Of a DNA stretch of 64,000 bases, positions 1 through 10,347 are shown piece after piece; position 1 is the first letter of the stretch; each line of letters begins with the position of its first letter. The translations under genes were made by a program, and so were the position numbers. The DNA lies in assembly GCA_023251875.1 (NCBI GenBank), contig JAHEXY010000002.1:124001-188000 (forward strand). Reading direction: 5' to 3'. Source of the DNA: Bacteroidota bacterium (GTDB taxonomy: Bacteria; Bacteroidota; Bacteroidia; JAHEXY01). The notes beneath the pieces were generated by a model. That model ran no database searches, was not told where the DNA came from, and saw nothing but the letters and a program-made list of their open reading frames with translations.

Positions 1-3000
1 CCAACTTAAGCTTATATGAAATATCTTTATTTTCTTGCTTTAGCCAAAAGCGAACCAACATTCCATCTTTTTTCAATTGGCTTGACAAAGTCATTTCATT
101 TAAATTTAATGAGGCCGAATTGACTGATGATATTGAATTGATTTTAAGTTGAAAGGAATTACTCCCTGAATGAGCATTTGTAGTACGTACATCTCCATAA
201 AGTGTTGATGATATATAGTTTTCTTCCATGGTATAATATCCAATATAGGAAGTGTAGTATGGCAATGTAAAATAGGTGTAGTTTTCAAAGCCTTCAAAAT
301 GCACAGATTTATAATCCGCATTTGCAGCTGTTAGGCAAGGAACAGAAAAGTCATATCCAAATTTAGCTGTACTATAAATCCCCAATGCATCCTTTTCTTC
401 TAATGCATCTCCATTAGGTGAATAAGAAGTTACTTCATTCATCATGCTCCAGTTTGCATATTCAGTTTCAGCAGACCAGTCAAATAAATAAAATTTATCG
501 GCAGTACCCGCTGTGTAAATACGTTGTGTGGCATCTTGACTTCCACCCTTAATAGTTGTATTATAAATATAGTTTGATACCGGCCTCCATTTCCCTTTTG
601 CACCTTTAATGTATTCATCATTCTCGGTAATGCCATATATACCATTAAGATCATCGCTCATTGCCCAGTCATCGGTATATTTTACCGCAGATGCGCTTAA
701 CACAGAACCATTATACTTTTCAAAATCTTCAATATTGGTAACCTTCCATGAGGTTGCGACATCTATTGTTAATTGAACAATACCATTATTTACACACTCT
801 AACTTACCTGCATCTCCCACACGCCATACAGAAGTATTTGGAAAAGTAGTTGCCATAAAATTTATTTTCCCTCCAGTATTTGCTATTAGATATAAATAGT
901 TATCCTTACTTGCCTTATATAATCGTAATCCTAAGTATTTAAATGTTATGCTTGATGAACCTGTATAACCCGAAGCATAAGTAATATTACCTGAATAGGA
1001 ATAAACTTTTGTAACATCTTCACTAATACTTGGCGCATCTTGGTTTAATTGTTTAGCAAGTGAAGATAAGCTAGCAAAGGTTTCTTGTTCCTTACTTGTG
1101 TTAGAACTTAATGTAACGCCAGCAGCCGACCAAGCTTTAGTTACATTGGCGGCTAAAACGCCTTGACTAGAAGCACTTGCTGCAACATCAGAGCCATAAG
1201 TAGTTATAGTGCCTGCTATTTCATTTAATTGGTTGGTACGGGCAGATTGTAATACTTCCATAGAAACACTTTCGGTAATTTTTGGTTCACCCTGATCTTG
1301 GTTGATGGGGACAACGGTTACTCTATTGTCATCATAATTTTTATCTGTAATGTGATAGTAAAGTGTTTGATAAACCTTACCTCCGGTACTTGGGATGTAA
1401 TAACCTCTTACTACTATTAAATCGCCATTGTTTAACATATCTAATATTTCAGTGGCATTAGCATCTGAAGTCGTTTCTACAAATTTTACAAACGTACTAA
1501 TATCAAAGACATCGTTATACGGCTGAATTTTTATGCCATAATTATTGCTTGCTTCGATACGAAAACCTTCATTATATGCCTTAGGCCCCATCATATCATA
1601 CTCATAAGAGGCAGGGTTAAGATAATTAGTATAGGTTCCGTTATGAGCTGTTGATAAAATTAAGTTTAAGCCATTAAATTCATCAGTTGACATACTAACC
1701 AAAGGCTTACCAGTATGTTTATTAAAGGCATAATAAGTTTCAGCTGAATTCATACCATTGGCATAAGAGTATTTAGCTTTTACAATGGATGGTTCGTGAA
1801 TTATTTTAGTAGTAATGTGTGTACAAAGTTCCTGAATAGAATTAGCTGTTGTTGTTTTTTCAGGAATTATTCCCATTACAGTTTCTAATTTTTCAGCCTT
1901 TATTGATTGGGTTGAATACGTTTTAATATCTTTTGATTCCATTACAACTTCCTGCACTTTTCCGATATCATACCAATCGTCATAATCGTTAGGAAATTGA
2001 TTTAAAATTTTATGATCACTGTCGCCTGATTTTATGTATTCGAAAGATTCGCCATTTACAGGCGTTAAGCTTTTTACGTTATTTGTATTGTCATAGCTGC
2101 TCTCATAAGTATAAATTTGTTTTGGCTGGCCATGCATACTATTTAAAACTACGCTATAGCCCTGTGTGGCCCATTCTTTATTAATGTATTCTTCTTTAAT
2201 TGTGCCCGCTAATGCCTTTAATGCATCATCCACTTCTCCTCCAAATTGTTTGCAAAACTTAAATATGTTCTTTACCTCGCGTTCAGCTTCTTCCGGCCCA
2301 ATTTCAAGCATTTTTGCAGCAGCTTCTGTTCCGCCAACTACGGTACATGCAGTAAAATCAACTGGTATTTTAACTCCAACATAATATGCTGTTTCAGCCA
2401 CATCTAACTTACCTGAATCTAATTTGATTATATCCTTGATAAAATCATCGCAATATTGAAGTATGAGTTCAATAATTTCAACTATGTCTAATATGGTATT
2501 AAATAAAGTTGTAAGGGGAGAAAGTGCCAATCTTATATGTGAATCAAGATCTTCTAGCTTATTGAACAAATCAAGATAGTCGCCTACATATGTTTTAAAA
2601 CTGCTTATACTGTTAAACGAACCTGCAGAAAAATCAGCTAATATTTTACCTATTTTATCAATTACTTCTGCTATTTGCGTAATACCATAGTGCGTCATCG
2701 ATCTTCCTAAAAGAGATTCGAGATTATTCAAAAAATTACCTTCTCCAGGGTCTGGCGTATAATATCCAATGGTATTGTCTTTGTACGATAAATCAGTATA
2801 CGACACTTCGACCGGATAGTCATAGGCTGTATAAAATTGCTTAATGGTAAAACCAGGATTTGTTTCTCCCGAGTGAATGTTTTTTATTACAACCCGACTA
2901 TGGCCCACAGAAGCACCAGGATACAAACTTTCGCCCAATGGACCTGAAACCTGACGTTTTTCAGGCTGTAAAACTTCTTCTAAGTCTCCCTGATCTTCAG

Positions 3001-6000
3001 CTATTTTTAAGAGTTGCACCAAGCCATTTTCTTCTCTTATACTTGCAGGTTCATTTGTAGCCACTCCACTACTTTTTCCGTCTTCTTTTTGGTATACATA
3101 TTCATTACCATATAAAGCGACATCAGCTGTATTGCCTGCCATACCGGAATCATACATAAGTAAACGTTTTACTCTAATGCCTCCGCCTTTTTTTGCTTGG
3201 TTTAATGGAATGCGCAAATAAGAATAAATTCTATTGATATATTCACAATGATTTTCTGTACAACTCGAAAGATCCATTTTTGTATTGTTCCACATACAAG
3301 TAGTAGTATTACACATTTGGAGTTTATCAAAATACCATTTTACCATGTTGCCGGTCGCTACATCAACAAACAATTGAAAGTCTTCTTGAAAATTAGCCCC
3401 ACTACAACCTAAAAACTGGTCTATAACGGCACCATCTACTGAAGTTGCTTTATAAATTGATTTAAGGGCCTTTGGATCGGTAATATTACCAAGACTATCT
3501 TTTAAATCTGTAAAACCATACTTCCCAAAACAATCGCTACTGTTTATGCCCATTCTATTTGTTTTTACAAAATCATGAGCAATATCTTTCATAGTTTTAT
3601 CAAAATCTGTTTTTCCAAGATCGAGGTAAAGGCCATGCTCATCAATATCAACATCATTTACGTACACAAAGCCAGTTACATATTCTGAATTACAATCATC
3701 AATATCAGGGGTGTTGCCACTTATGGCGTACAAAAATTTAGCATAAATCATGTTTTTCCCTTTTTCGTTTGCATACTCAGGGTCATTTCCAACACCATCA
3801 GCGCGGTATGTGTCTTTTACCCGAAAATAGTCATATAGATAATCCCGTAGATCGTCCAATTTAGAATTATGTAAGGGATCTGAATCGCTAATGCCTAAAT
3901 CAGAAACATCTAAATAGTAGATATGATTAGGATATGTTTTTCCATCTTCTTCTGCAGCATATTCCCGCTGTATTTGTTTTCCATCAACCATCTTTAATTT
4001 TACCATTCCAAATGCAGGATAATTCTGCACGTATTGGTAGTCTTTTTGTTCATATTGCACTAAAATTTCGCCTCCTGATGGCAATTTAATTTGCTTTAAT
4101 TGCCAAGCGGCAGGGTCAAAAGTTTCATTGGGGCGTTGATCAAGCCAGTTTTGCATAATCTCCGTACGAGAAGATCCATTATCTTGGTAATTGCCCCATG
4201 CATCTATATTGCATACATTATAATCGGGTTTTTGATCTAAGCCATTACCATATTCTGCTATTGCACCATAATTGCTTTCTTGAATATGAGTAGCAAATTC
4301 TGATGCTTTTTTATATTCATATGTAAATTCATATGGGCTAATTTTGGCTGGATAAATGCCTTGATAATCTGTCCATATTTTTTTTAAAGTAAGTTTTCCC
4401 GCTTTTTTTAAAGGATCTGTAGAGCCTTTTATTCCCTTGCTATTTGGCAATCCATCCCAAGCCGAATAATCGTATTCAAAGTGTGTAGTTTGTAATAATT
4501 TATCAGGATTACCATTAGCATCTTTTGTGTATAGTTCAATTTTATTCAAATATCGTAATCCAATTGACCCTTTTGCTGTTTTAGAATTAGCAGCAGTACT
4601 ATTAACCGCGGCCTCAATTCCATCATTTCTTGAGTAAGACAAATCAAATACGGCAATATGGGTTTTAGTTTCAATGGTAGAGAGATAATAAATTTCCTTT
4701 TCTCCAAAAGTAACAAAGCCGGCATCATCTAAATGAATAGATTGTTCACCCCTATCATATAACAATCCATTATAAGGTATTCTCCAATTGTACCAATAAG
4801 AACTTTCGCTCCCTTTTTTTGAGATATCACTGCCCCCCCATCTGGAATAGTTAAATTTAGTGTATCCACCAAAATCATCATCACTTGGGCCATTGAGTGT
4901 GCGGTCTATAAAATCATTCGTAGTTATATCTGTAAGAAGGTAATTTGTAGCATAGGGAGTTGAATTTACTTCTCCTACTTTCATATCAACATCGCCAATA
5001 TCTATCTTATCCTTATATACAAGATAATTATCTTCTATTCTTGATGCATCGCTTTTACTTAAGCCATAACGCATATTTACTTCATTTCTTGCATATACCG
5101 GTAGTCCATAATTATATCGTAAGCCATTTTCATTATACGTAACTATTTCACCAATTTGATCTGCAATAGCACTTTCACTCCGATCAATATACTTATCTAA
5201 ATCCATATGATAATCACTACTGGTTTTTATTCCGTCAGTTAGATTGTAGGCTTTACCTTCACTAATTTGTTTATTGGTATGATAGCCTATATATGAAGAT
5301 CGATTCACTCTTCCATACTCATTTGATTCTACACTTTGGGGTATACTACTGTTAGCTTTATATGCTTTGCCTTCTCCAAAAGAAGTTTCTGCCATATAAT
5401 TATCAAGGTCATTATCTGTTCCTTTTGAACGAGAAAGCGTAGAGGCTTCTGCTTTGTCACTACAACCATAAGAAATACCTCCTCCTAAATCATTATCAAA
5501 ACGAGCATAGTAAGCTTCATCACCATCAGCTTTGAAACTATATTCAGGAGCTTTTGACCATTCACTTAGTGTATAAGTAGCCTTGCCCGTACCTGTAGAA
5601 ACGGTTAAAGGATCTCCACCGATATTAACAGCAGTAGCTGTATTGTAAATATTAGTTGTGCTCTCTGAAAAGGCAGGTCTAAAAGTTCCCACGTTTTTAT
5701 TATAAAACCTAAATCCTCCACTTATACCTTCTCCAGTAGCTATAAACATATCTGCATTACTAACAGGCATACCTAAATACCTATTGTCTTTTTGAAATGG
5801 CAATGCTTTTTCAGTATAATAATCCATTACATCATCTTCATTTGACGCATTATGTGAATATAAATAACCAAAAACATTACGGGTTGTGGTTTCTTTATTT
5901 TCTTGATAGTTATATGACGAGGTATGGCCGGCTCCCCATGACCAGCCAAATAAAGATGCAGATAAATTAAAAGTATATTGTTGAGCAAAACCTACATACT

Positions 6001-6799
6001 CATTTGCAATAACAGGGTAACTAATAAATTCTGTACCAAAAATGCCATAGCTACTGCTAAATTTCATAGTTGCATACGACATTAATTCTCCCTTCCATTG
6101 ACTTTTAGCACCATCAATTAATCCATTAAATATTTTTGGAATAGTAGATTTTGATTGAGAATTTTTACTTTGGCTACATGCCGCACCAATAAAGGCAGAA
6201 ACAATATTAGCAGGATTAATACTTACGGAGAAAGAACTGGTTCCATCACTCATTTCATAATTATATCCCATACCTACTCCATATACATCTCCTCCAATAC
6301 CAACACCACTTGCAAAACCTTTGTAATTATTATATCTCGTAGTATAACCTGCATTTATTCCAATACCTGAGTAACCTACATTAGTAAACACTCCCAATCC
6401 TGTAGTGAAATTTCGCTTCATTTTATTGTAATACGTTACATCTGCACCATTGGCATCATCTGCAAAACCTCTTTTTTGCCTATTAATAGCACCCGGGTTT
6501 AATGTCCAGCCGTAACCAACCCATGAAGCTTCTTCTTCGGGGGTGGTGCCGGCATGGTATGAAAGTGAAATAGCATAACCGCTGCCATGTGGGCCGGGAA
6601 CATTTAATACAGGTAAATTATAAACAAAATCACCTGTAAATTCATTTACCATATCGGTAGTAACCACAGGTTCAAAGCTAGAAAATTCAGGTGATGATGG
6701 GCCGGATGTTAATGCATAGGTAGCCGTTGGAAATACAATTTGGCCAACAATATTCATGCAAATGTAAACGGCAATAATTCTGATTAATTTTTGCTTCAT
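1..6799 (-). CDS. Giant RHS/SpvB-like secreted protein, 3' end beyond the left edge
   Basis: The minus strand stays open from an ATG at 6799 to the window edge, giving about 2266 residues with no stop seen. The N-terminus MKQKLIRIIAVYICMNIV is a signal peptide. It is followed by the block typical of large Bacteroidota RHS-type exoproteins: FTGDFVYNLPVLNVPG, EEEASWVGYGWTLNPG and DDANG. The partial product aligns along much of its length with the complete protein at 52939-59265, for example GGEILVQYEQ and GGGIRVKRLL, and it nears the family's usual C-terminus at the window edge (GDALEEKDALGIYSTAKFGY). It differs from that paralogue by an alpha-helical segment of about 200 residues (roughly residues 1337-1543). 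An InsA-like gene lies just upstream. The protein is probably exported and surface-exposed or secreted; its activity is unknown. The family call is firm; function is not inferred. Confidence 0.85.
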   Translation of the reverse strand, partial: MKQKLIRIIAVYICMNIVGQIVFPTATYALTSGPSSPEFSSFEPVVTTDMVNEFTGDFVYNLPVLNVPGPHGSGYAISLSYHAGTTPEEEASWVGYGWTLNPGAINRQKRGFADDANGADVTYYNKMKRNFTTGLGVFTNVGYSGIGINAGYTTRYNNYKGFASGVGIGGDVYGVGMGYNYEMSDGTSSFSVSINPANIVSAFIGAACSQSKNSQSKSTIPKIFNGLIDGAKSQWKGELMSYATMKFSSSYGIFGTEFISYPVIANEYVGFAQQYTFNLSASLFGWSWGAGHTSSYNYQENKETTTRNVFGYLYSHNASNEDDVMDYYTEKALPFQKDNRYLGMPVSNADMFIATGEGISGGFRFYNKNVGTFRPAFSESTTNIYNTATAVNIGGDPLTVSTGTGKATYTLSEWSKAPEYSFKADGDEAYYARFDNDLGGGISYGCSDKAEASTLSRSKGTDNDLDNYMAETSFGEGKAYKANSSIPQSVESNEYGRVNRSSYIGYHTNKQISEGKAYNLTDGIKTSSDYHMDLDKYIDRSESAIADQIGEIVTYNENGLRYNYGLPVYARNEVNMRYGLSKSDASRIEDNYLVYKDKIDIGDVDMKVGEVNSTPYATNYLLTDITTNDFIDRTLNGPSDDDFGGYTKFNYSRWGGSDISKKGSESSYWYNWRIPYNGLLYDRGEQSIHLDDAGFVTFGEKEIYYLSTIETKTHIAVFDLSYSRNDGIEAAVNSTAANSKTAKGSIGLRYLNKIELYTKDANGNPDKLLQTTHFEYDYSAWDGLPNSKGIKGSTDPLKKAGKLTLKKIWTDYQGIYPAKISPYEFTYEYKKASEFATHIQESNYGAIAEYGNGLDQKPDYNVCNIDAWGNYQDNGSSRTEIMQNWLDQRPNETFDPAAWQLKQIKLPSGGEILVQYEQKDYQYVQNYPAFGMVKLKMVDGKQIQREYAAEEDGKTYPNHIYYLDVSDLGISDSDPLHNSKLDDLRDYLYDYFRVKDTYRADGVGNDPEYANEKGKNMIYAKFLYAISGNTPDIDDCNSEYVTGFVYVNDVDIDEHGLYLDLGKTDFDKTMKDIAHDFVKTNRMGINSSDCFGKYGFTDLKDSLGNITDPKALKSIYKATSVDGAVIDQFLGCSGANFQEDFQLFVDVATGNMVKWYFDKLQMCNTTTCMWNNTKMDLSSCTENHCEYINRIYSYLRIPLNQAKKGGGIRVKRLLMYDSGMAGNTADVALYGNEYVYQKEDGKSSGVATNEPASIREENGLVQLLKIAEDQGDLEEVLQPEKRQVSGPLGESLYPGASVGHSRVVIKNIHSGETNPGFTIKQFYTAYDYPVEVSYTDLSYKDNTIGYYTPDPGEGNFLNNLESLLGRSMTHYGITQIAEVIDKIGKILADFSAGSFNSISSFKTYVGDYLDLFNKLEDLDSHIRLALSPLTTLFNTILDIVEIIELILQYCDDFIKDIIKLDSGKLDVAETAYYVGVKIPVDFTACTVVGGTEAAAKMLEIGPEEAEREVKNIFKFCKQFGGEVDDALKALAGTIKEEYINKEWATQGYSVVLNSMHGQPKQIYTYESSYDNTNNVKSLTPVNGESFEYIKSGDSDHKILNQFPNDYDDWYDIGKVQEVVMESKDIKTYSTQSIKAEKLETVMGIIPEKTTTANSIQELCTHITTKIIHEPSIVKAKYSYANGMNSAETYYAFNKHTGKPLVSMSTDEFNGLNLILSTAHNGTYTNYLNPASYEYDMMGPKAYNEGFRIEASNNYGIKIQPYNDVFDISTFVKFVETTSDANATEILDMLNNGDLIVVRGYYIPSTGGKVYQTLYYHITDKNYDDNRVTVVPINQDQGEPKITESVSMEVLQSARTNQLNEIAGTITTYGSDVAASASSQGVLAANVTKAWSAAGVTLSSNTSKEQETFASLSSLAKQLNQDAPSISEDVTKVYSYSGNITYASGYTGSSSITFKYLGLRLYKASKDNYLYLIANTGGKINFMATTFPNTSVWRVGDAGKLECVNNGIVQLTIDVATSWKVTNIEDFEKYNGSVLSASAVKYTDDWAMSDDLNGIYGITENDEYIKGAKGKWRPVSNYIYNTTIKGGSQDATQRIYTAGTADKFYLFDWSAETEYANWSMMNEVTSYSPNGDALEEKDALGIYSTAKFGYDFSVPCLTAANADYKSVHFEGFENYTYFTLPYYTSYIGYYTMEENYISSTLYGDVRTTNAHSGSNSFQLKINSISSVNSASLNLNEMTLSSQLKKDGMLVRFWLKQENKDISYKLKL

Positions 6800-6956
6800 A
6801 ACAAATTGATTTAAAAAGAGATTAAGGGTATGTACGGTAACATATTAAAAAGGTTTCAAAAGGCAATACTTATTTAAAAAATTAAATGTGTGTTTTGGTA
6901 CTTTGGTAATGGTGTTATACTGCTCACATGATAGATTTCTGCATTATTTTTTGTCC

Positions 6957-7001
6957 GAAGACCGAAGTCGGAAGCTGGAAGTACTTCCGTCTTCGGTCTT
7001 C
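6957..7001. repeat. Inverted repeat (hairpin) between the InsA-like and RHS-like genes
   Basis: A 17-nt arm at 6957-6973 pairs with 6985-7001 with one mismatch, and a perfect 12-bp palindrome, GGAAGTACTTCC, lies at 6977-6988. The GAAGACCGAAG-type sequence is GC-richer than its surroundings and resembles dispersed repeats common in Bacteroidota intergenic DNA. It sits between the small regulator-like gene and the giant gene downstream of it, so it could affect read-through; it has no T tract and is not called a terminator. Confidence 0.7.
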
Positions 7002-7071
7002 CAACTTCTAGCCTTTTTGTTTAATTATGCAACAATTTATCCCATTTTTAGTATAAGTTTAAGGGAATTAC

Positions 7072-7458
7072 CTAACCAATCATTGCTACTCCGGTTTCTA
7101 AATCAATTAGCAAAAGTTTATAATTATTGAGTTTTTGTTTGGCTTGTATAAAACTGAGCATTTCCTTTTTTTCTATAATTTCTATGGCGTTTTCTTTTTG
7201 TAATGCGGAGATATTTTGCCAGTTTTTTGCCCAACGACTTACGCTTACATGTGTGCTGCCAATTAATGATGCTATGCTTCTATAGCTACATGATTGCAAA
7301 TACAAAATAAGGGCATGGCGTTTTTGCATTTGTTCATATGCCGAAGCCTCTTCGGCTTGTACAAATTGACTGTTGCAAGCTTTACATATATAGCGTTGCT
7401 TGTTACGGGTAGTTCCGTATCTAATTACTTTTGCTGATTTACATTGGGGGCAATGCAT
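7072..7458 (-). CDS. IS1 InsA-like zinc-ribbon/HTH protein, standalone
   Basis: This 128-residue protein opens with a zinc ribbon: C3-P-Q-C6 and C25-K-A-C28, followed by NSQF, the order seen in IS1-family InsA proteins. A helix-turn-helix-like region follows (about residues 57-78, YRSIASLIGSTHVSVSRWAK). The last third is not InsA-like and ends NYKLLLIDLETGVAMI, a tail shared with the paralogue at 52373-52786. No InsB-type DDE transposase frame is nearby. In IS1, InsA binds DNA and represses; the inference here is a DNA-binding protein acting on the adjacent giant gene, which starts 272 bp downstream on the same strand. A remnant of a transposon is the alternative, but the intact frame and the second copy in the same relative position argue against decay. 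Confidence 0.75.
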   Translation of the reverse strand: MHCPQCKSAKVIRYGTTRNKQRYICKACNSQFVQAEEASAYEQMQKRHALILYLQSCSYRSIASLIGSTHVSVSRWAKNWQNISALQKENAIEIIEKKEMLSFIQAKQKLNNYKLLLIDLETGVAMIG

Positions 7459-7590
7459 TTTCTTTCAAGTTTAGGGTTTGAAATCTTTTAATAATCCAAT
7501 ATATAAGGCGAGATGTAGTAATGGAAGTGAAAAAAATGGGAGTATCGGGTTTCTAAGAAAAAACAGAAGCAATCATATTAATGATTAGCA

Positions 7591-7739
7591 TCAATAGTTC
7601 GGTAGTTTTTTTCTTGTTTGGGCTAAAGCCCTTGATAATAAAGGATTCTGTTTAACCCCAACCTTAAGGTTGGGGTTGTTAAAAGGCTTGATATTGCTAG
7701 GCTTCAGCCATGATTTTTTAAAAACCATCAAACTATTGA
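7591..7739. repeat. 149-bp structured repeat, MITE- or REP-like
   Basis: Imperfect 20-nt terminal inverted repeats (7591-7610 and 7720-7739, 17 of 20 matching) enclose three smaller structures: the palindrome GGGCTAAAGCCC at 7620-7631, a perfect 24-bp palindrome at 7654-7677 centred on CCTTAAGG, and a short stem GGCT/AGCC at 7700-7709. There is no coding potential. It fills most of the 349-bp gap between the propeller gene and the InsA-like gene, where the right-hand cassette instead carries a helical-protein gene and a 129-residue gene. It looks like a non-autonomous mobile repeat; the rest of the gap (7459-7590 and 7740-7807) shows nothing. Confidence 0.6.
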
Positions 7740-7807
7740 GTGTTTGATATTCAGAGTATTGCAATTATTGGATAGTATAGTAAAATAGCAAAACGATCAG
7801 GTTTCTA

Positions 7808-10219
7808 TTATCTAGATATAATCAATTTTCCATTATAATTGATGTTATTGGCTGCATACGAAAGCAAATACACACCTACTTTAAATGATTTTACATCAAT
7901 AGAAAATGCATTGGCTTCGCAAGTATATTCTTTTTCTAATTGCCCAAATAAGTTGTACACTTTAAGTTTACTTGCGCTGTTAACTGCTCCTTTAATTTCA
8001 ATTTTTACAATATCATTTGCAGGGTTTGGGAAAACATGAAAATACTCACTTGTATTATTTTCTTCTTCTGTTATGGTAAAAATATTATCATCTAAATTTT
8101 CGAGATTTAAAGTATAAAAACCCGTTGTACTGCCTACCAATATAGAACCATGTTCTATGTCATAAATATCATCAGCGTGCAAGCCGGTATAGGTATCATA
8201 AATAAAATTAGAATCGGCATTATACAACCTAAGTTTATTATCCATTGCAATAAATACACTATCGTGGTTTGAATGATCTATAAGCAAGGCATGAGGATGC
8301 CCATCCATGTTTTGAATATTGGTAAAACTTAGGCCCCCATCATTAGATTTAGAAAATAACATGCCCGGATATCCAAGGCCTACATCAGTACCATAAGTGA
8401 GCACATACAAGGTATCTGTTGTTCCGGGCACCACTTCAATGTCTGCCATTTGATTTTTTCCTAAACTGTTAGTAGAAGACGGTGCTACATGTATTTTAAC
8501 CCATGTAAGGCCTAAGTCTGTCGATTTCCAAATATAAGCTGTATCGGGAGAGTTGGCGCGTCCGCTTATTGCATAAATTACTGTATCTATTCCATCAATT
8601 CCTACAGCAAGCGCATTGCCGCTCACTTGGTTTATATTATTCCAATTTGCGCCACCATCAAATGATCGCCATATTGCTCCTCCTGAATTATTATTTTCAG
8701 TACCTGTAATGGCAATGATAATATTAGAATTTATAAATTCGATATCGTTTATATTTATTCCAGGCCAAGTTATAGGATATGAAGCTGCCTGAAAACCCAA
8801 GCTACCTGTTTTACTTACACAAAAACCCAAGCCCCCACCAACAATCACATGTGAAGAATCATTGGGGTCTACGGCAACGCATGTTATGCTATTATCTATC
8901 GTTCCATTTACTGCGAGTGGAAAATCTCCATAAGGCGCCTTCCATTTATCAACATAATCAACACTTGTATCTAAATAAGCGGTAGTATATGCCAAGCCCG
9001 ATTCGGTAGCCAGATAAAAAATATGTTTTTCGCTTGAGCGGGCTATTTTTTTTATTTGAACGGCAGAAAGACCATCGTTTTTTTGCAAATCAGGCATCGC
9101 CATTGACAAACTATCAGCCAATCTAACGCCATTCGGACTGGAGGAAATATAATGGCCGAATGTATCAGGCAAAATTGCATAAGGATAACTTCCTCCAAGA
9201 CCAGTCCAAGTAGAACCAAAATCTTTAGAGTAATATGCATTATCAGAATATAAAATTGCTCCATTACTTATTGGGGCATCAGCTAACCAGTTTGGATTGT
9301 ATTCAATTTCAAAAAGGCCGGGGTATATGCCATTAATGATTGGCATTGTAACATCAGTCCAAGTGCTGCCCGCATTTTTTGACAGGTATAATTTTTGATG
9401 ATTGCTATCCGTTGAATCGGTAATTTGTATAAATAAAGTATCTCCGGTAATGCTGGCAGGATGCACCATAATTTTGTTGAGGGAACAATGGGCAACAGGC
9501 AATGTAAGTTGAGTGGATGTTAAGCCATTGTAACGATAGAGTTCTCCCGCCAAAGCTTCTCCATCATAAGTAATGCCTAAATAAATCGGGAATTTTAATC
9601 CATTATTTGCTGAAGAAATACTTGCACAGCTTGGATTGTTTGTTCCAGCTACAAGAATTTGAGTACCTATGGCATATATACTAAAAGTTGTAAATGGAAT
9701 TGTATCACTAATAATAACATATTTTCCAAAAACAACATATATAAAATGATCTGTAATACTAAAATCGCTAATATTACTTCCGGTTATATTTAAAACAGAG
9801 TCCATATAATATTGATTAATAGCTGTGTGCCAAGAGCCTTTATCTCCACCATTAAAACTAATCATGAAGCTTTCTAAAGTTGAAGCAGCCACCCAATTTT
9901 TAGTATTGGTCATTAATTTACGGGTATATCCTCCCCAGCCTCTATTGGTACATACATTCCATAATGAATCGATGGGGTAAGATGCCATCCAAGTATTTCC
10001 GGTATCATCTGATTGAAAAAGCCCATAAGGAGATTCCGTGCCTGCAAAAAGTCGCTTATTATTTACAGAATGAACGAGGTAGGTTATATGCCCTCCATAC
10101 AAGCCAAGATTGGTAATATTAGTATCCGGTTGGGGGCATATATTCACAACTTGAGCCTTAGAGGATTGGATGTAACAGAGGTTACAGATAAAGAATAAAA
10201 AGATAATGATACGTCTCAT
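7808..10219 (-). CDS. Secreted Asp-box (sortilin/BNR-like) beta-propeller with T9SS sorting domain
   Basis: This 803-residue protein has a signal peptide (residues 1-22, ending SKAQ) and several Asp-box motifs of the S-x-D-x-G-x-T-W type: SDDTGNTW at residues 70-77, then SKNAGSTW, SKDFGSTW, SFDGGANW and STDLGLTW. These mark propeller blades as in BNR/sortilin-type proteins. The last 80 or so residues are a T9SS type A C-terminal domain (VFPNPANDIVKIEI, then LKVYNLFGQ, then GVYLLSY), so the product should cross the outer membrane and be anchored or released. It is the closest paralogue of the protein at 47750-50194 and less close to 37288-39759. The ligand is unknown. Unlike those two genes it has no helical-repeat partner beside it. 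Confidence 0.88.
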   Translation of the reverse strand: MRRIIIFLFFICNLCYIQSSKAQVVNICPQPDTNITNLGLYGGHITYLVHSVNNKRLFAGTESPYGLFQSDDTGNTWMASYPIDSLWNVCTNRGWGGYTRKLMTNTKNWVAASTLESFMISFNGGDKGSWHTAINQYYMDSVLNITGSNISDFSITDHFIYVVFGKYVIISDTIPFTTFSIYAIGTQILVAGTNNPSCASISSANNGLKFPIYLGITYDGEALAGELYRYNGLTSTQLTLPVAHCSLNKIMVHPASITGDTLFIQITDSTDSNHQKLYLSKNAGSTWTDVTMPIINGIYPGLFEIEYNPNWLADAPISNGAILYSDNAYYSKDFGSTWTGLGGSYPYAILPDTFGHYISSSPNGVRLADSLSMAMPDLQKNDGLSAVQIKKIARSSEKHIFYLATESGLAYTTAYLDTSVDYVDKWKAPYGDFPLAVNGTIDNSITCVAVDPNDSSHVIVGGGLGFCVSKTGSLGFQAASYPITWPGININDIEFINSNIIIAITGTENNNSGGAIWRSFDGGANWNNINQVSGNALAVGIDGIDTVIYAISGRANSPDTAYIWKSTDLGLTWVKIHVAPSSTNSLGKNQMADIEVVPGTTDTLYVLTYGTDVGLGYPGMLFSKSNDGGLSFTNIQNMDGHPHALLIDHSNHDSVFIAMDNKLRLYNADSNFIYDTYTGLHADDIYDIEHGSILVGSTTGFYTLNLENLDDNIFTITEEENNTSEYFHVFPNPANDIVKIEIKGAVNSASKLKVYNLFGQLEKEYTCEANAFSIDVKSFKVGVYLLSYAANNINYNGKLIISR

Positions 10220-10347
10220 AAAAAATACTTTTAGGTTTTATACATACAGATCAACAATAAGGTTACAAAAATCTTTTGGTTTTGGTATATAAGCGAATGG
10301 TAAATCTTGGCATAAATATGTAGTTTTATTAGATTAAATAAATCAAA

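Noticed and set aside
6888-7130. 80-residue plus-strand frame over the hairpin repeat
   Set aside because: It is composed largely of repeat sequence and runs antisense into the InsA-like gene end.
7072-7458. Complete IS1-type insertion sequence
   Set aside because: There is no InsB/DDE frame, no terminal inverted repeats around the gene and no target duplication; the second copy likewise lacks them.
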